Positions 26,414 through 38,400 of a stretch of 64,000 nt of DNA are shown piece after piece. The stretch spans positions 1 through 64,000 of the forward strand of contig JAQGEQ010000195.1 of the NCBI GenBank assembly GCA_034620365.1. The letters are read 5' to 3'. Each line of letters opens with the position of its first letter. The stretch's first letter is position 1. This DNA is from Pegea sp. RAD2-039 (lineage: Eukaryota > Chordata > Thaliacea > Salpida > Salpidae). Made by a program: the position numbers and the translations under genes. A model generated the notes under the pieces. It searched no databases. It was not told the origin of the DNA and saw nothing but the letters and a program-made list of their open reading frames with translations.

Positions 26414-26625
26414 GTAAATAAGTTCAAGCTTGTTGAAAGTAACAAATTGCAAAGATATGAACTTGATACCCTCCTGTTTAAGCAGTTTTCTTCCATCAAC
26501 ACCAATTGACAACTTTTTCTTTTGTCAACTGAAATAAATATTTTAAATCAAATAAAATAAAAATAAAAACATTCCTATTTCGTATCTTGCTGTTATTAAT
26601 GTTTGACTGAGGTAATAATTATAAA
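26414..26625. mobile_element. Unit-4-specific insertion of about 205 bases
   Basis: Extra DNA between TTTATACTTAAA and ATAATCCTTGAAAA, which adjoin in the other units. It is AT-rich and noncoding; its class is not recognised. Confidence 0.42.
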
Positions 26626-26849
26626 TAATCCTTGAAAAAACTGCAAAACCATGTTACCGATTATGGCAACTTTCAATTTCTTGAATTTTTCAAGCAGTGA
26701 TTTTCCCAGTAATAATTTGAAGTATAACTTCCGATTGCTTGATCAGAATTACAAAAAACATTTGGAAACATGTCACAATATAACCCTAGTTTTGTAATCA
26801 AACTTTTAGATATAACAAACTTTAAAAGTATTTTAACTAGATCAATAAA

Positions 26850-27317
26850 GTAAACTGCATAGTATATATAATAATATAAACATAATATCATCAAAATGCA
26901 TAAATGTGTTTTTAAGCCCCTCAGTTTTCACTATTTTGGTCAATATCTTTAAAAATACCGGACCCCCATTTGTAACTCCAAATAGAATCACAATAAATTC
27001 CAGTAACTCACCTCGAGATTTAAAAGCCGTAACTATTTTGTCTTTTTTTGGCTGTGGTATTTGGTGATAGGCTCGTTTCATACCATACGAAGCGAAAAAC
27101 CTGTATTTAGCCAGTTTTTTTCACCACATCTTCATTCAAGGGCATGAGAAATCATCTCTTTTTGAGAAGAGATCTATTGTCTGACTACAGTCAATGGTCA
27201 GTCCTTCTACCATTCCTCCATTTTTAACCAATACACATTCAGGCCTCCATGGGCTACTGCTGGGTCTCACTGTTTCTGTTTTTTCCTTTTATTAGCCATT
27301 TCTTGAATGTATTCGCG
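26850..27317 (-). mobile_element. Ty3/gypsy reverse transcriptase remnant, downstream part
   Basis: On the minus strand, frames give RT landmarks in the right order: PSSSPWRPECVLVKNGG, then TIDCSQTIDLFSKRDDF (gypsy RT entry), a variant of the conserved K-AYHQIP block (27081-27030), FIVILFGVTNGG, and FMHFDDIMF in place of the catalytic Y-x-DD motif. Stops and a frameshift near 27120 show it is dead. It is the boundary of tandem unit 4 and lies on the left of the LINE, which separates it from more gypsy sequence at 31051-31330. Confidence 0.83.
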
Positions 27318-27394
27318 GTACCTCCTATAATACCGCCTGGATTAGGTGACTACCGTCATCCAGCCTGGTCTAAGGTTTGCAAACCTATAAATAA

Positions 27395-27465
27395 ATTCTA
27401 TTTGAATAAGAGTATACTATTTGAATAAGTTTCAGGTTATAGGTTATATTCTATTCGAATATAAG
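27395..27465 (+). other. Three spliced-leader relics in a row
   Basis: 27395-27410 reads ATTCTATTTGAATAAG, identical to the 16-base Ciona spliced leader. After three bases, 27414-27429 repeats it with one change (T to A at position 3). At 27448-27465 a third version has one substitution and two inserted bases. No copy is followed by GT (the first by AGTATAC), so this is not a spliced-leader RNA gene. It sits just before the LINE coding region in the same orientation, so it looks like a leader copied back into DNA from trans-spliced element RNA, apparently more than once. Confidence 0.75.
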
Positions 27466-27540
27466 TTGTGATATAGTTATTTATAGGAAGTGGTTTGTAT
27501 ATTAAATTTATATTGTGATTGGTGACACTAAAAACCTTTC

Positions 27541-28640
27541 ATGAAAACTATGGTGGATCTACATAAAAGTGGCAAGACCTTACGTTCAAATGTAAAGAAA
27601 AATCCCGATAAACCGACTTTATAAAAGCAAGCTTGCAATTGCCAATCCTGCAATAAAATTTGCTCTGGTGAAGATCCGGTAATTGAATGCTTTAAATGTC
27701 TCTCCTACTTTCACCTCACCTGTAGTGATGTGATCAAGAAAATTTATGATATGTTTGATAAAAACCAGATGAAGCAAATGGGATTTAAATGGTTTTGCAT
27801 TAAAAGTAAAACCATGGACACAACAGCTCCCTCAACCAATTCTGATGAAAACCTTTTATCAGACATCAGCAAATCTGTATCTGCTGAATTAGTAAAACTT
27901 AAATCGGAAATTGCCAAAGATGTAGCCAAGGTTGATGAGAAAGTTTCTAGTTTGTCTAAATCAATGGACAAGGAAACTAGTCACATGGGCTTCGGTGGTC
28001 GGTGATTCCAGTTCCGACAAAAATGCTAGTATGGTGCAGCTTCTTACCAAGATGGTCACCGACACGCACAAAAAATTCAGTTTATACCATGAGGACAGAG
28101 AAAACAATGTCATCACCGTTAATGTCTCTGAGACTGATAATGATGATGGCAGTAAGTTTTTTAATCAAATGTGTTCTCAAAGCCTTGATTTTGTGAACGT
28201 TCCAAAGGTATCAATGACTAGACTTGGAGCAAAAAGCTCAGATCATCAAAGACCATTGAAAGTGTCCTTTCAGGACAGTTGGAACAAACGCAAGTTTCTT
28301 GCTAAGCTGTATAAGCTAAGGCTTGACAAAAAATTCGAGCGCATTAGAGTAGCACATGATATGTGTGAAGATGATCGCTTAGAAACAAAGCGTCTTCTAA
28401 AAGAGGCGTATAACCGAAATCAGAAAGAACAACCAACTGATTTCAAATACAAAGTTCGAGATCCTCCACAGGCCTTAAGAACTTTCAAAGTTTTTTTTTT
28501 CAAAAAACGCAAGTGGCAGATAACCACTGGACCCAGAACTTCTTTTTTCAAACTCTCTCCGGACACAATTGTGAATACCCAAGATATCAATTTACAGAAG
28601 CCCATCACCAAATCTCACAAGCGTCAAAAAGACAATTCTT
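27541..28640 (+). pseudogene. LINE ORF1 remnant (PHD-like zinc finger, coiled coil, RNA-binding region)
   Basis: From the ATG at 27541 the frame reads 27 codons to a TAA, then continues with a Cys/His cluster (CNCQSC, CFKCLSYFHLTC, WFCIK) typical of the PHD-like finger in some LINE ORF1 proteins; the last Cys is changed. A coiled-coil-like stretch (SAELVKLKSEIAKDVAKVDEK) follows to 28005. After a frameshift near 27960 the C-terminal part continues with the usual ORF1 ending (SETDNDDGS, RPLKVSF, LYKLR, DMCEDDRLETKRLLKEAYNRN). The protein is broken by one stop and one frameshift. Confidence 0.75.
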
Positions 28641-29032
28641 CTATCACATTAGGTAGGTTCTTCAACGTGCGGTCGATTATTAACAAAACTTTTCAATTGA
28701 AAGCTCTTTTGCATTCCCAAGATTTCACATTTGTTTTTATTATTGAAAACTGGTTGAAACCGTTTTATCCTGATTCTTTTCTGGTTGACGGTAATCTTTT
28801 TTGTGTTTTTCGTTGTGTTAGACTGTATGATAGAGGCGACGGTGTTTGCATAATTTACAAAATATCGCTTGCACCCAAGATCTCTATAATTCAGATCGAT
28901 CCCAATAATTGTCCAGGGTTTGAGATTATCGCCTTTGATTTTCATTACTCAAAGTCCAAATTTTCTCTTTTATATGTACCTACCTACCACCCTCTAAAAT
29001 TAATGATGAGGTTACTGTTGAGGCCTCATTGA
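28641..29032 (+). pseudogene. LINE endonuclease domain remnant
   Basis: Fused in frame to the end of ORF1. NVRSIINKTFQLKALL matches the start of apurinic-type LINE endonucleases. It continues with FVFIIENWLKP (TETWL position changed) and GDGVCIIYK (GGGVAIL-like) and stops shortly after LLYVPTYHP. The second half of the domain, with the catalytic His, is missing. Confidence 0.72.
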
Positions 29033-29117
29033 AGGTTCTAAAGAGTGCTGTGAAAGTGCAGTTTTATCTTCACCTAGCAAGAAAGCGTTTTTTGGTTTCA
29101 TAAATCGCAAGCTTAAG

Positions 29118-30308
29118 GTGAGATCTCAAATACCTCCCTTACTTGATAACAGCGACCAGCTTGTGATGGAACCAGAAAATAAAGCTGAGTTGCTAAGCAA
29201 TCAATTTAATAGTGTTTTTATAATCGATGATGACAATAATCCTTCTATCTCCTACTCCGACATTCTTACAAATGTCTCTGAGATGGTAGATCTTGACATA
29301 ACGGTCGATGTGGTTTCTAAGCTTATTTATTCTTTAAAATCATCAGTTTCTAATACCCCAGATCAGATCCCATCTTTGTTTTTAAGAAAAACTACTTCCT
29401 CTTTATCACTACCTTTATTGCTTTTCTTTAACATGACTCTGAGGCGAGGAAGAGTTCCACAAATGTGGAAGAAAGCTATTATTACTCCAATTCATAAAAA
29501 GGGTCCCAGAAACACTGCACTTAACTACAAACCAGTTTCGCTGACTCCAGTTATTTGCAGAACTCAAGACCTTATCATTCATAATCATATGACTCGTTAT
29601 TTGATGGAGCACCATCTAATATCTGATGTCCAATATGGTTTTGTGAAACGGAGATCTTCCCTGACTCAACATCTCACTTTTCTTAATGAGCTTACAGCGC
29701 ATTATGAAAGTAATACTCCTTGTGACATCATATATCTCGATTTTGCCAAGGCGTTTGATTCTGTCCCACACACTAAGCTCGTTACTGTATTGAAAAACTT
29801 AAAAATCAACAGCTTTATCTTACAGTGGATTGAAGATTACTTATCAGGTAGAGCCCAACAAGCTCGTGTAGAAAGATTTTTATCTACTCCTAGTCAAATC
29901 ACTAGTGGTGTTCCTCAGGGTTTTGTTCTGGATCCCCTTCTCTTTTTAATTTTCATCGTAGACCTCATCAGAAGACTAGTAGCAGTGTATGATGTCAGAG
30001 TGTTTGAGCATGCAGATGATATCAAGCTATTATCTTGTAATCCTTCAAAATTTCAAACTGCACTACACACTGTAGAAAACTGTTCTATGAGTTGGCAGCT
30101 CATAATCCAGCCCACAAAGTCTGAACTTATAACTTTTTCTTGTAAACCAGCTGTAAACTGCTTAAACCAATTCTCCATCAATAGATCTATTATTCAACGA
30201 GTATCTCCGGTCCTAGACCTTGGCATTACTCGTCACCTGACTTTAAATGGTGCAATTATGTTTCCAAAATCTTATGTAAATCAATCAACCTTGTCTTCCT
30301 TATTATAA
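29118..30308 (+). pseudogene. LINE reverse transcriptase domain remnant
   Basis: A 396-codon open frame with non-LTR RT blocks in order: VPQMWKKAIITPIHKKG, NYKPVSLTPVICR, QYGFVKRRSSLTQHL, IIYLDFAKAFDSVPH, IEDYLSGRAQQARV, SGVPQGFVLDPLLFLI, and a catalytic block that reads HADDIKLL in place of YADD. The Asp pair is present but the Tyr is His. C-terminal LINE homology continues in other frames to about 30840 (LEYNVSAWMPYQVSDIKKIE, then LFNLDTLEVRRIKYDL), so the end of Pol is frameshifted. Confidence 0.88.
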
Positions 30309-31050
30309 AGACCTTTAATTCTACCTAATAAGGATCTATGCTTTTTTATCAATCTTTTCAAATTCAAAAGTACGTCCAATTCTTGAATACAATGTCAGTG
30401 CATGGATGCCATATCAAGTTAGTGATATCAAAAAAATCGAATCTTTTCGGGCCACATTTACAAGATTTGTACGCAGGAAACTTAATATTTAATGTGATAG
30501 TTATAAACATCATCTCAGTCTCTTCAATTTGGATACTTTGGAAGTCCGACGGATTAAATACGACCTAATTCTTATTTAAAAAATTATCCACAATTTAATT
30601 GACATTCAGTTTGATTATTTCTTTTCCATTAGTACTTTCCTCAAGTTATATCAGCACAGACGACACACATTACACCTTAATAAGCCTATATCACCTAGTA
30701 CATCGGTCAGATCAATTTTTTCTCATAACGCACAATTAATACATGGAACCAGCTGCCATCAGACATTGCCATGTCGAAGTCGCTTGCGTTGTTCAAGCAG
30801 AAGTTGAACCGTTATAATATTGCCAACATTGTCATTTTTAAACTGTGATTTTTTCTCTTTTTTATATTATTAACATTCCATGTAATTGTTCACTGTTATA
30901 TGCTTTGAGTGATATTGAAATACCATGAGTTACATCTTTTACTTTCTATATTTTTGACTAAATAGATGTTACTTGTGAGAATGTGTGTTAGCGAGAGGTG
31001 CTTTCTTCAGGTACCTTCCTTCGCATTTATTGAAATAAAAATAAATAAAG

Positions 31051-31140
31051 CAATACACATTCAAACCTCCATGAACTACTGATGGGCCTCACTGTTCCTG
31101 CTTTTTTCCATTTATTAGCCATTTCTTGAATGTATTCGCG
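31051..31140 (-). mobile_element. Duplicate of gypsy RT segment right of the LINE
   Basis: Starts CAATACACATTCAAACCTCC and matches 27229-27317 over its whole length with about ten differences. It follows the LINE tail directly. It is either a long, old target-site duplication of the LINE or a second gypsy copy. Confidence 0.75.
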
Positions 31141-31203
31141 CCATTGCCTGGCTCCATGTATCGGACAATTCAGTAAATCACAGTACCTCATACTCTTGAC
31201 TTG

Positions 31204-31340
31204 TCACTGCGGCTCTTTCATTTCTTTTTCTTCTTTATTGTTTCTTGGGTGAGCTTTTCCGAAAATTACAGGCTCGGCTGCAGTGTCCCTTCTTCCCACA
31301 TTTGAAACATATGCTTGAACCAGCTTGGCATCTTTTAAAA
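31204..31340 (-). mobile_element. Gypsy Gag zinc-knuckle remnant
   Basis: One minus-strand frame reads CFKCGKKGHCSRAC, a perfect C-X2-C-X4-H-X4-C knuckle of retrotransposon Gag, then FRKSSPKKQ and a stop. It lies upstream (minus sense) of the RT pieces, as expected for gag before pol in one element. Confidence 0.7.
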
Positions 31341-31754
31341 TCATGAGAAAAAACTTTGTCACAGTAAGAAAACTAATATACTTATTAAAATAGAATATCA
31401 TTCAAAATTGGTATAGCAAAAAGAAACTAGTTTATGCCTTGCTTAGCTTTAACTGCACTAAGCTTCAATAACGTCAAAAGAACTGATAAGAGTTCGCCCA
31501 AGAAATAGATTTTAATAATTTGAATAAATTGTAATGATGATATGTTATATCGAGTCTTATTGAAATTATAATGAAGGTGAGTTATTATAAAGGGACTTAA
31601 ATACAACAGTGATAAGTATGCCGACGATACGGAGTACTCAAAGTAGAGTCTATTGCCGAATGACAACAAAAGTAACGAATAACACATTTACGTCAGCGGC
31701 AAAATGCTATACTGTTATACCGCAAGGACTAATTATCTAATTTTTGCTGAGCCT

Positions 31755-31905
31755 TGTTGTCCGTATCCGTAGTGTAACGGTTATCACGCCCGCCTGACAT
31801 GCAAAAGGGCTCGGGTTCGAACCTAGGTGGGCACATACTTACAATATAAAAGAATTCATAAAAAACCCGGCAGGAGGTCCTCGTTAGATTGATTAATGAT
31901 TTAAT
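31755..31905 (+). mobile_element. tRNA-Val-like SINE
   Basis: The head has an exact A box (TAGTGTAACGG, 31770-31780) and B box (GGTTCGAACC, 31814-31823), with a valine-type D arm and a CTGACAT loop. The anticodon stem is broken (CCCGC facing GCAAA) and the acceptor stem is imperfect, so it is not a good tRNA gene. The body has AAAAAACCCGGCAGGAGGTCC and TTGATTAATGATTTAA, similar in layout to the SINE body in the protease units. Confidence 0.68.
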
Positions 31906-33445
31906 TATACTTGATGCACTATGTTTAATGAATTTCTTATACTTGAACCAAAAAACATCAAACCAAAAAGCTTTTTATATGTGTCAACCACCTGTTGGTG
32001 ATAGTAGTTTTGTTCTACAAAATTAGCTTACTTGTTTAGGAAAGATTTTATTAACCGATTTGATAGCAGTTCATAATTAAAGATGTAATCTTTACGTAAA
32101 TGGAATGAATTCTCTGAATTTTATATAGTTTTTATCAAGCTTGGTAAATAATTATTGAGATAATGAAACTAAACATACAAGATTTGAAACATTGCTAGCA
32201 GAAAATAAATTAATTTAAGAAATAATTTCTAAGTCTCAAGCTAAAGATACTGCAAATATTTTAATCGTTTTACAAATAGCAGGCTAAAAGTTAGAATTTT
32301 AAAACAACAGACTGATTGCAGCTCTACTTATGATTTTTACACTATAAACAATTATTCTTATATCATATTATCATTTTTATTAGATTTTTAATTATATTTC
32401 TTAGATTAAATATATTTATTTCATTAAATGCTTGTAATACAATTTATAACTGCGGGTTTTACTGATAAAACTCTCAATTATTTAATAGTTTTCTATAATA
32501 TTTTCACACTAATCTATTATTTAATTATAAAGTATAATTCACAAGTTGTTATTATTATTATTATCATATATAGATTATCTCGTTGTTTTATCAATTTTGA
32601 TTAACTGAGTTTTTCATTCAGGCCAAAATGTGTTGTGCCCAAATTGGATTAATTTTGCGTGAGACTCATATGAAAATATTGTTTAAATATAATTGGAAAC
32701 AAAATCAACGATTTATTTTGAAGTGAAACACTTTTTATTCAACGTATGTATATCTCTATATTATGCTACCTATTAATTAAACAGCTTTGTTTTCTTAATC
32801 GAAAAATTAATAAAGTACACAAAACTAGTTATTACTTGCTTAAATTTTTGAATTAGCTCAATATATAATCAGAAAAAATAAGTTTAAATAGAATACGTGG
32901 TTATCCAGGGACTATTTTCTGTAATTAGTGTTAAGGCGTTATCTCAACCTACAACTCAGATCAGAAACTGCTGTTTGCAAAATTCATTTCTTGCTTACCT
33001 TTTATATTGAAGCAATTAATCATTTCTCTGAACATAGATTTAGTGTTTCAAACATATTTTAGTTTTGAACTCCAAAACTTTTTTTTGTTTTTATAAGCTT
33101 AATAACAAGTTTATTGAATGGTTAATACATAAAATAAATTCTCTTTTTTTAATTTTGTTTTAATAGCTTTTATCTACTATTTGTTTTTAAATCTTTAGAC
33201 TATATTTTTGTTTTATATTTGGAATTTATGCCTTCTATGGTTTCTAAAATTCATTTTTTATGTTTATCAAATTCAAAATATCAGATATATAAGCAACTAT
33301 TGTACTTAAATATTCAATTTTAAATTTGAGCAAAAGACCTAGTTACAAATAAATTATAATCCCAATTTAGAATACTTTATATTGAAAGAATTAGAAAGTA
33401 TTTAAAGTTGAAACATTTATGTTTTAGGTTAACTTAGCTGGCTTC
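31906..33445. other. AT-rich intergenic DNA before ADH5
   Basis: No coding potential, repeat or RNA gene recognised. It presumably contains the ADH5 promoter. Confidence 0.5.
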
Positions 33446-33447
33446 AG
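33446..33447 (+). promoter_or_regulatory. Candidate trans-splice acceptor of ADH5
   Basis: A GGCTTCAG acceptor lies 11 bases before the ADH5 start codon. Such a short leader fits spliced-leader addition. An ordinary 5' UTR intron would look the same. Confidence 0.45.
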
Positions 33448-33458
33448 ATCTTACAACT

Positions 33459-35257
<1,799 letters not shown>

Positions 35258-35334
35258 GAATCATCTGATGATGTGCAATTGATTTCGTTTCCATTTAATT
35301 ACTCTTCACTAGTAGCCAACTAATTATTGATATA

Positions 35335-35340
35335 AATAAA
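35335..35340 (+). terminator. ADH5 poly(A) signal
   Basis: AATAAA 78 bases after the ADH5 stop, the only good signal before the convergent gene. Confidence 0.7.
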
Positions 35341-35364
35341 TGAAAAAAGATTTGTAAAAACTGA

Positions 35365-35370
35365 TTTATT
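35365..35370 (-). terminator. NUP160 poly(A) signal
   Basis: AATAAA on the minus strand, 42 bases beyond the NUP160 stop and 24 bases from the ADH5 signal on the other strand. Confidence 0.65.
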
Positions 35371-35412
35371 CGCGAACAAGTTTAAGGCCACTAGACATGT
35401 CTTTGGTGTACT

Positions 35413-38400
35413 TCAACGAGCTTCTACTCTTTGTAATAATTCAACATATTCATCGAGTTTACTTTGTAACTCAGCATGCATCTGTTAAAGTAATCATTTG
35501 TAAATAATCAACACCAACCAATCACAACCGACCTTTAGATGTTTTGTTGAAGACTGCTCTTGTAGAATATTCATTAATTGCTGAATTTCATTACTCGGAA
35601 TCCAAACTGAGTACTTAAAGTCTCGTAATGTATGCTGGATACCAAATTCTTCTGGTTTAAACCCCATAACTCCAGTAATATAGTCGAGACTAAGACGAGT
35701 TGCTAAATCGAGATAGTCGAAGCAGATGAGCGTTCGAATAAGCTCAGGACAATTTATTTTCTAAAACAGAAAAATTTCTTTAAATATTCGATGAAATCTG
35801 TTGGAAGCTTCTTACTTTATAATCTTTAATAAACCATTCAGGTAAATTAGCCCTAAAACCGAGCAGAACATCTAAAACTTTTCGATAATTCTCATTTGAA
35901 TTCATTTGATGTAAATAGTCTCGGAGCAGCAGCCAGGCGAGGTCAGATGCACACGAGTGACCGTGTTGGAGAGAAATTGAGTTTTGGTTTTTGTCTAACC
36001 AATTTTTAACTTCATTACTTTCTGTATATGAAGAATGAACACATCTGTACCGAAGTGAGTGGTTTAATTGGAGACAAAATCAACTCAAAACGCCATCTAG
36101 CGGTGGTTATGATCAAAAGTGATTTATCAACAAAATACAATGAAGATAAATTATTTAAAAAAATTGCTTCAAGAAATCAGTGAAATTTTACCTGGTGGCT
36201 AGAGATTGAAAAACTGATTTCACTTCAAGTTTAAATTTAGTAGAAATCGAGAAAGCATCATCATAATAACCAGCATGTACTAAGTAGGTTATGGTTTCCC
36301 CGGTCGACAGTTGAAGGTTCGGACTCAAACTCTGTAAAAAGTGATGAAGACGGTGAAGAAGGATCTACAAGATACACGCTCACCATCTCGGGATCATTTG
36401 CTAATTTGATCTTGGCATCAATCAACATTAACTCTTTCTGAATCTCAGAAAGTTGTTTAATGACAATGGAGCCGCGTTCAGTGACGTCATCACAGTCCTC
36501 TTCATTCGACTAGAAAGTGAAGATTTAGAAAAAGTAACAGACCCACAACCACCTACTGACATATTCACATCTGTGGACCACATACTGGTGCTCGGATTCG
36601 AGTGAGAAAAGGCAAGTTGCCGCGGTGACAAGACATTGTTGTTGACGATGAATGGACTGGACCGGTAGCGACTGGTTAAGTGATGTATTCGACAAATATC
36701 TCTCGTATTGTTCATACATCATGCTAGCAGCTGGACAAGTGATGACGTCACTAGCTGATGATTAGAAGTAGTTGCTTGGTTACCTCTGCGGTAGTTTTTA
36801 TTGAAGATGTGAAAGGAGTACAGAAGATCATATTGAGTGGGATACTGAAGATCAGACATCTCGCTGCTTCGTGCTCTCTCCTCCATAATCATAATGAAGT
36901 CGTTCTCCAACTCACCATAGGTGAAATTAATCAACTGTTTAAACTCTTTCCTCTCATACAACTTCACGATTAGAGAACGAAGACATGTCTGCAGATGAAG
37001 ATCTTAAGATCAAGATTTTCAGACGCAAGATTTTACTTTGCGAAGATCATAATTGGGATTACAATTAATCGCCCAGAAAGCTTGTTTGTAATCGGCAAGC
37101 TCCAGACACTGCTGAAAGATTGTGGAGTATCTCAAACTCTGCAATAAAATCAATCTGAGGATCACGTGCTTAGCATTACGTCATCACTTACTAAGCTCTG
37201 ATTATGATTGGGTGAATAAGAGATGGCGCATTTGGCAAGTTCAATAACTTGATTGTGAAGTTGCCTCTTCTCGAAGACATCAATCACCTAGCAACGCGTA
37301 CTTGATTACTACATGCAAATGAGGTGAAGAGAAAGCACCTTGCTAAAATATTCCATTTGAATTTGGAAACGGGAGGATTGGTTGGGATCAGTTTTGATGA
37401 CGTGATGCAGAAAATGTTCGTCTTCATGAATTGATTCCGCTGCTTTGATCATCTCATATGCAGCCTGTAAACTACCAATCAGCAAGCAGCGTGTTTAGGT
37501 TGTCATAGCAACCGACTTCGTCGTGTTCGCCCTTGTGTAGATGACATCGAGCGAGTAGATATTTGGCGTAGGAGGGCTGAAACTTGCACCAGGGGAGCAG
37601 TAACGTCCCCATGTACCTTTCCAGGTTTTCGAATTGAGAATGATGCAGTAGGAATTGAGGAAACATATAAGTTGGTCCACATGGCCATCTGTGGGCAGCA
37701 AATGGGTCCCTTTACTGGTTAGGGGTGGTTTGAGGAACTTACAAAGTCTTCACGACAGCTTTCGTGGCTTCTGGGACCATTTGTTTGGTCAAAAGTCCGT
37801 TGAAATTGGTAAAAGTGGACAGGCAGATAGCAGCATTTGATTTGAGGAACTCATACATCAACGAACCATTCGTCATCAACGATTCTTCTCCTTGCTCACG
37901 AATTGATAGATTTTGAAGAGAGGATTCAATCTGCTTCGAGATCTGTTCACTTTTCGACTTTGCTATCCACCAGAGGGCGTTGTAGATATGGACTTTAACC
38001 TCAACGTCTGACTGGACCTAAAAAAAAGGTCACGTGACAACTGGTTGTGCATCGGCAAGTAACTGACTTTTCTTTGAATATCCACGAGTCTTGTAAAGAT
38101 CAGTAGAAGTAGTGAGAGGCGGAGCCGATCTTTGATAAATCTTTCAAGTGATCTCATCAAGATCTCGATTCCGTTATCATTTAATTGATGAGAACACGGA
38201 AGAACATCTTCAGTATCTGTTCAGGATCATTTGTTAAGAGTTCAGAAGATGTTTAAGATGCAAAATTACCGTTTTGGCATCCAAGATCTTCAAGACACAC
38301 AGCCAACATCTCAACTGCTGAATCAGCATCTGAGATTTTCGATAAATTATCTTTGAATTCGTCATTTAAACTAAAAAGAAAAACAGAAATTGAAATCAGA

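Larger units (their letters stand above)
23796..26849. other. Unit 4 flank upstream of protease copy 4
   Basis: Counterpart of 1285 onwards, but carrying three private insertions (about 24316-24606, 25262-25575 and 26414-26625). There is no coding potential. Similarity to the other units ends near 26858, so this unit lacks the RNase H and SINE part of the array. Confidence 0.6.
1..26858. repeat. Tandem array of four galectin-protease gene units
   Basis: The same sequence recurs in direct orientation: equivalent points lie at 1, 7610, 15230 and 22512 (periods 7609, 7620 and 7282). Each unit holds one minus-strand protease gene plus about 5 kb of flanking DNA. Similarity extends through the noncoding DNA with only scattered mismatches, so the duplications are recent or kept alike by gene conversion. 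Units 1-3 each contain the same gypsy pol remnant and SINE. Unit 3 has lost about 530 bases at 19657 and gained about 290 near 20862-21150. Unit 4 has three private insertions, and its similarity to the others stops near 26858, where a gypsy RT fragment begins. The array continues past the left edge, so the total copy number is unknown. Confidence 0.97.
27395..31050 (+). mobile_element. Decayed CR1/jockey-like LINE
   Basis: A plus-strand non-LTR retrotransposon with a first ORF (zinc finger, coiled coil, RNA-binding region), an endonuclease domain, a reverse transcriptase domain and an AT-rich tail ending in AAATAAAAATAAATAAAG. Stops, frameshifts and an internal deletion make it inactive. The 5' boundary is uncertain: it may start near 27318, directly after an 89-base segment (27229-27317) that is repeated, about 90% identical by eye, right after the 3' end at 31051-31140. 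The element sits inside a minus-strand gypsy remnant. Confidence 0.85.

Noticed and set aside
27395..27440. Spliced-leader RNA gene
   Set aside because: The 16-base leader is followed by AGTATAC, not a GT donor, and two decayed leader copies follow; it reads as a retroposed relic.
31755..31830. Functional tRNA-Val gene
   Set aside because: A and B boxes are good, but the anticodon stem does not pair and the acceptor stem is imperfect; a SINE body follows.
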